From Acorus gramineus (taxonomy: Eukaryota; Streptophyta; Magnoliopsida; Acorales; Acoraceae): a DNA stretch of 64,000 nucleotides. Below the pieces are notes generated by a model, which was not told the DNA's origin, ran no database searches, and was given only the letters and a program-made list of their open reading frames with translations. The stretch is taken from assembly GCA_030737835.1 (NCBI GenBank), contig CM060854.1:19572036-19636035 (forward strand). The letters are read 5' to 3'. How positions within the stretch are numbered: the first letter of the stretch is position 1; every line of letters starts with the position of its first letter. Shown piece after piece: positions 60,301-64,000 of the stretch. The translations under genes were made by a program, and so were the position numbers.

Positions 60301-62580
60301 GGTGTCAATATCTAGCATTTTTATCTTCAATTATGCTTGGAAGGTAGCAAGGTTTATTTATCTGAGAGGCATTAAAGGGATTCACTTCCATTTAGTTGGC
60401 TTTATGTTGTTTTTTTGTTGGTTACTGACCTCTGTTACATTACCTCTTCAAAGGTTGACACAATTCTTGGTACATTATTCTCTGTTCATGCATCTGTGTC
60501 GATATTAGCGGTAGATGTACATGACAATAATATCTATTTCTTTGAATTCTTCTCATACGCTGAATATAACTATTGCCATCTAAAGTGTATTTGAATTTTA
60601 TTGCAGTTTGACTTTTTTCTATTGCTTTTTTTAGGTCATTTATTCGTGAACTGAAAGGTTGTTTTGACTCAATCATTGCATGCATCCAGGCTTTGAAGCA
60701 GCTTCTGAAATTGGATCCAGACAATCCAGATTCCCATTGTTGCTTGGTATGACATTTTGAGTAATATGTATTACTTTTTTTCTGTATTTTTATATTGACA
60801 AGTGAGCTTTCATTGCATGTCTCATGTAACATGGGTACACAAGCCACTACATTCTGTCATGCTAAGCATGTCTTTGGTTAGATTTTGGTTTATAAGCTTC
60901 GAGTTTGCCTTTAACTTGTGATAATCTCTTTTGGTTGTAGATAAGATTCTTTCACAAGGTGAGCAGTTTTGGAGGTCCAGTCACTGATTCAGAGAAACTT
61001 ATTTCTAAAGTTTTCGAAGTAGAGCGACCAATGCTGAGGTCTTAATGACAAACCTCTTTTTTGGTCTTGCTGATTTACATGGATAATTCTGTCCTTTACG
61101 TCTTTTTAACTACATTTGTCATTTGCAGTCAATTGCATGAAAAGACATTGGTCGAAGCAAACAGATCTCTCCTCGAGAAACATACAGGTATGTTGTCCAG
61201 AGTCTAAAATTTTCTTGCACTTAATTGTTGGTCATAACTGTGATTTCTTTTTTTTTTTTGAATGTCAGATTCCCTGATGCATAGAGCAGCAGTAGCAGAA
61301 ATGCTACATCTTCTGGAACCCAATAAGAAGATAGAGGCAATTAAGCTGATAGAGGATTCAGCTAATAGAACTGTGGCAAAGTAATAAATTTTCAAATAAA
61401 TAAACATATATTTTATTTGGCAGAACTTGTGATTCTGTCATTAGTCTTTAGAAAAAAATGTTCAAGGGTTCTGAATTTGTGCAGAAATGGAGCCCTAGGA
61501 CCAGTTCTGGAATGGAGTCTCAAAGACTGTATCAGTGTTCACAAACTGCTTGAGACAGTGTTGATTGATCTGGATGCTGCCTCTAGTGAGTGCTTTGAGC
61601 GATTTCTTGCACAGTGTTTCAAGTTTCAGAACCAACCATAATGTTTTTCATTTTTGTTTGTCTTAAATTATATTAGTTTTGGATGGATAGTAGGAATGAA
61701 GGATACATGCCTCAGGGTATAGTTATAAAGGTTTATTTTAAATTATCAGTTTATCTATGCTATTTTTGAGGATTAAACCTCTTCTTCCCTTATCCACCCT
61801 CTTAGGGGCTTAACATTAATTGCTTTTCACATCATTGTCAAAAAAAGGGAAAAAAAATTCTCCTTGGTGCTTTCATCTCTTCTCATCATGTTGATATAAT
61901 TCTACTATATTCTTGTTGTTTCCTTCTTGTAATGACCCATCTGTGTGTTTTCATGATCATCCATGCATGCTTATACCTCACCACTCTTAATTCCTTTTTA
62001 AATGCATGTCACCCTGAAAACTCATGGAAGATCTCATACCCAAGATACTATGAAATTAGAGGATCAAGGCTCAGTTTTCCTTTTACTTGCATATTTCTAG
62101 AGTTGTTCAACCATCAAAATTTTCTGGTCAGCCAAATAGATGTTTTCTAACAACTACTAACCCAAGTTTTATTTAACAGATACATTTGATATGTGTGGAC
62201 TTATCATCTGAAAACTTCCTTCAGACTTTGTTTATCAGTTAATTTAATCTATGATTTAGATATTTAGCGCGGAAGTTTTTTTTTTTATTTTGATGAAAGG
62301 TAGGCACCCTACCACAATTTTATTTAAACTGAGGCAAGTGCCATGATTTAGCGCATAAGGTTGTAACTCCGATTTCTTTTTTTCACATGTAGGATGGAAA
62401 GTGCGATGTGCAGAATATTTCCCTTGCTCGAGTTATTTCGAAGGCATCCAAAGCTCTGCCACGGAGCATGCTGAATTCGAGTTGTTGGAAAATGGAGGGA
62501 TCAACCACGCAGAGACTGAAAACAGAAATGCTCATTCATTGAATGGAAAACTAGCTTCGTTCAAGCACTTAGCCGTCTAA
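45325..62580 (+). CDS. NAA15: NAA15, copy 2, complete 26-exon gene (898 aa)
   Basis: NatA auxiliary subunit, which anchors the acetyltransferase to ribosomes in the cytosol. Exons: 45325-45375, 46607-46685, 48678-48760, 48840-48989, 51148-51263, 52435-52540, 53006-53077, 53169-53284, 54909-55041, 55581-55658, 55860-55913, 56017-56087, 56321-56375, 56472-56567, 57616-57744, 58792-58874, 58970-59200, 59397-59529, 59607-59720, 59831-59962, 60690-60746, 60941-61038, 61129-61187, 61269-61380, 61485-61585, 62393-62580. They sum to 2697 nt in one frame, close to the roughly 900 aa of plant NAA15. The start is the ATG giving [14 protein letters not shown], the known plant N-terminus. TPR helices fill the N-terminal half. 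Residues 583-589 are acidic (EEDDESS), 596-612 are Lys/Arg-rich, and the end is FKHLAV. Intron 4 holds an antisense LINE, intron 8 a small TIR element and intron 15 a decayed LINE. Confidence 0.95.
45650..45718 (+). repeat. T-run followed by long G-tract in NAA15 intron 1
   Basis: About 17 T are followed by some 50 bases of nearly pure G with a few T interruptions. It could form G-quadruplexes on the sense strand. Length is likely unstable or hard to sequence. Confidence 0.8.
47630..48062. repeat. palindrome-rich segment in NAA15 intron 2
   Basis: Dense CACATGTG/CCGCATGCGG-like words (47640-47805) and an imperfect direct repeat of about 50 bp (GACTGGGTTGATAGGAAGAAAAATT / GACCGGGTTAATAGGAGAAAAATT at about 47884 and 47934). 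It is more GC-rich than the surrounding intron. It may be an inserted element, but I see no defined ends. Confidence 0.45.
49139..50413 (-). mobile_element. 5'-truncated LINE, antisense in NAA15 intron 4, 15-bp TSD
   Basis: Flanked by CTATTTCCATATCTT at 49124-49138 and 50414-50428, a perfect 15-bp target duplication. The T-run at 49138-49149 is the poly-A tail of the minus-strand element. Minus-strand frames: 50398-49862 ([33 protein letters not shown]) and 49858-49472 ([42 protein letters not shown]), the C-terminal part of LINE ORF2 with the zf-RVT block. It has frame breaks. It lies only in copy 2 within this window (copy 1 intron 4 is off-window). Confidence 0.9.
50835..50992 (+). mobile_element. 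SINE-like piece in NAA15 intron 4
   Basis: GCAAATGCGAACCATGGAGC followed by CTTGGGTTCAAGCCCC, a plausible tRNA-derived A-box/B-box pair, and an A-run (50983-50990). The target duplication is not clear. Confidence 0.4.
52811..52942 (-). mobile_element. retroposon tail in NAA15 intron 6
   Basis: A T-run (52811-52819) is followed by GAAGAAAAGTAGGAATTTAG... and AAAGGGACCGAGGCTAGG, the style of a reversed LINE/SINE 3' end. It stops just before an exon-7-like direct repeat. Confidence 0.45.
53373..53800. mobile_element. small TIR element in NAA15 intron 8 (copy 2)
   Basis: Duplicate of the element at 406-836 with the same ends and the same ATTGAGCA flanks. Small internal differences from copy 1 lie near 53440-53470 and 53625-53680. 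Confidence 0.65.
58120..58745 (+). mobile_element. decayed LINE 3' fragment in NAA15 intron 15 (copy 2)
   Basis: Duplicate of the fragment at 5130-5745, with a small CT-microsatellite expansion near 58700. It predates the segmental duplication. Confidence 0.5.
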
Positions 62581-63150
62581 TCTGTTCAACATTCTTTAGA
62601 GGATGACAGAAATATCTGACAGCATACACATAGTGCCCAGTCACAGAAAAATAATGAAAGACAGCTTTGTTGAGCTTCACAAAGAATTCGGGCTAAGCGA
62701 AGTGGAGAGACTGCTGTTAATTTTGGACTGCTTCTGATTCAAATTCGATGTGTATAATTTAGATTGCTGTTGCACAATGCAACTTCAAAGCTTCCACTCC
62801 CCCAATTTGTTTTTCCCCCTCTTTTAGGCAGTACACTTAAAAATTGTGGCATTCCAAAGGTTGGATGATGTGCATCTTTTTGGAGGAAAAAAAACCATGT
62901 ATGTTCTTGGAGTGGATATGTAGGTGTTTTAAATTATGCCTTCCCATGTATTAAACTTAATTTTTGTAAGGAAACCAGTAATGAAAAATTTTGGTATTGA
63001 ATTCGGTTTGCAGTTTCTATATTCTTTCCTATTTCATGTGGCTAAAAATGTCATGATTTTGACATGATGTTTAGTGGTCCATTATTGGCCCTCTATCTGA
63101 GGATTTGCTTCTGAAGAGTTGGTTACTGCACAGACATTTTCCATATCTAA
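62581..63150 (+). other. NAA15 copy 2 3' UTR and flank
   Basis: Homologous to 9588-10138. No further gene is seen. From 63150 to the window end the DNA is AT-rich and matches 14449-15232; it includes a duplicated TAGACTCAATCAATTATAG unit near 63690-63740 that copy A lacks. Confidence 0.6.
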
Positions 63151-64000
63151 ATGTTTTGATCTGATGGGTGTTGTTACACACAATCTAGTCACATTTAACT
63201 AGATTTATGATTTGTAAGTTTTATTTTATCTTCTTTTTCATTATTCGTAACCACCTCTCTTTAATTGAAGTATATATATCAGATATCATAAAGATTTGAA
63301 AATCGGGCAAGTCTCACTTGCAGTCTACATAAGTTATGATTATTTAAAAATATATTTTGGTTAATGAAGTATTTTTTTTAATAAAAAATAATGTAATGTA
63401 CATAATGGTTGAATGTATATTTTTTTTTACATTTTTCATAATGGAGTTGAATTGAAATAATGAAATATACTGCGTTAATCAATTTCATATACTGCGTTAA
63501 TAATGGGGTTGTGGAACAAATTGACTCTATATGCTCCATTAAAAAATCAAAACATTATTTAGTTCACATTTTTTAATTTTATTAAAGTAGTATACATATA
63601 TTATTTTATAATAAAATAAAATATATATATTCAACTAAATGGTATGGACTCATTTATAAAATGTGTAAAAGTTCAGGAAAATGTTAGACTCAATCAATTA
63701 TAGTTAATAAAAATGTTAGACTCAATCAATTATAGTTAATAAAAATGTTAGACTCAATCATTTTTATCAATCAAAACTCAGATCACACATGTTTTCATTT
63801 TAAAAAAAAATTATAAACATCGCAGTATATGTTTTAATTAAAAGTGTATATGATTCCATTTCAAATTAAATGAATCAATTTTTAGTAAGTGTAAGAAAAT
63901 ATTTAATAAGTTATATATATATATATCATTCAATGAGGTATATTTTTTATTTGATTTTTAAAGAGATATATAATGTATTTTAGGCTGTAAAATTTTTTTT

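Larger units (their letters stand above)
52968..64000. repeat. segmental duplication, copy B
   Basis: Direct-orientation copy of 1-10138 plus 14449-15232 at a starting offset of 52,967 bp. It lacks the 4.3-kb insertion: at about 63129-63150 it holds some 18 bases (cagacattttccatatct) where copy A has the insert. Exon lengths are identical in the two copies except for the single-base deletion in the last exon of copy A. Confidence 0.95.

Overview
The window is nuclear DNA of a flowering plant. Genes are split by many short exons with GT..AG introns, intergenic DNA is AT-rich, and plant-specific families are present (FAR1-RELATED SEQUENCE, plant mobile domain, short one-BRCT plant XRCC1). It is also packed with plant-type transposons (MULE, hAT, other TIR elements, L1-type LINEs, SINE-like pieces). 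Exon style and base composition look non-grass, but I cannot name the species.

Layout. (1) 1-9549: exons 7-26 of a NAA15 gene (NatA auxiliary subunit), copy 1, whose last exon has a 1-base deletion. (2) about 10139-14448: a 4.3-kb insertion absent from the other copy, carrying three exons of an AIG2-like gene. (3) 15381-15931: a hAT-type element with an 8-bp target duplication. (4) 15987-23413: a large foldback made of two head-to-head, differently deleted MULE elements carrying a plant-mobile-domain (PMD) gene, with at least 13 subterminal copies of a 28-bp palindrome. (5) 23718-28176: a FAR1-RELATED SEQUENCE gene that stops before its SWIM finger. (6) 28177-31100: intergenic DNA with degenerate tandem copies of XRCC1 exon 1. 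(7) 31160-36059: XRCC1, with a frameshift in the BRCT exon. (8) 36060-38820: AT-rich DNA with a hAT-type element. (9) 38820-43080: a decayed L1-type LINE. (10) 43144-44757: a TIR element with a 233-bp internal tandem duplication. (11) 45325-62580: NAA15 copy 2, complete, 26 exons, 898 codons. (12) 62581-64000: its 3' flank, again homologous to copy 1.

The dominant feature is a direct segmental duplication. Positions 1-15232 and 52968-64000 are nearly identical (starting offset 52,967 bp) except for the 4.3-kb insertion and small indels. Homology runs off both window ends, so the repeat unit may be about 53 kb or longer. It could also be two haplotypes placed in tandem by an assembler.

The host genes do not form a pathway: NAA15 anchors co-translational N-terminal acetylation, XRCC1 is a single-strand-break repair scaffold, and FRS proteins are MULE-derived transcription regulators. 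Of the host genes in the window, only NAA15 copy 2 reads as fully open. Copy 1, XRCC1, the FRS gene and the AIG2-like piece each carry a visible lesion or truncation.
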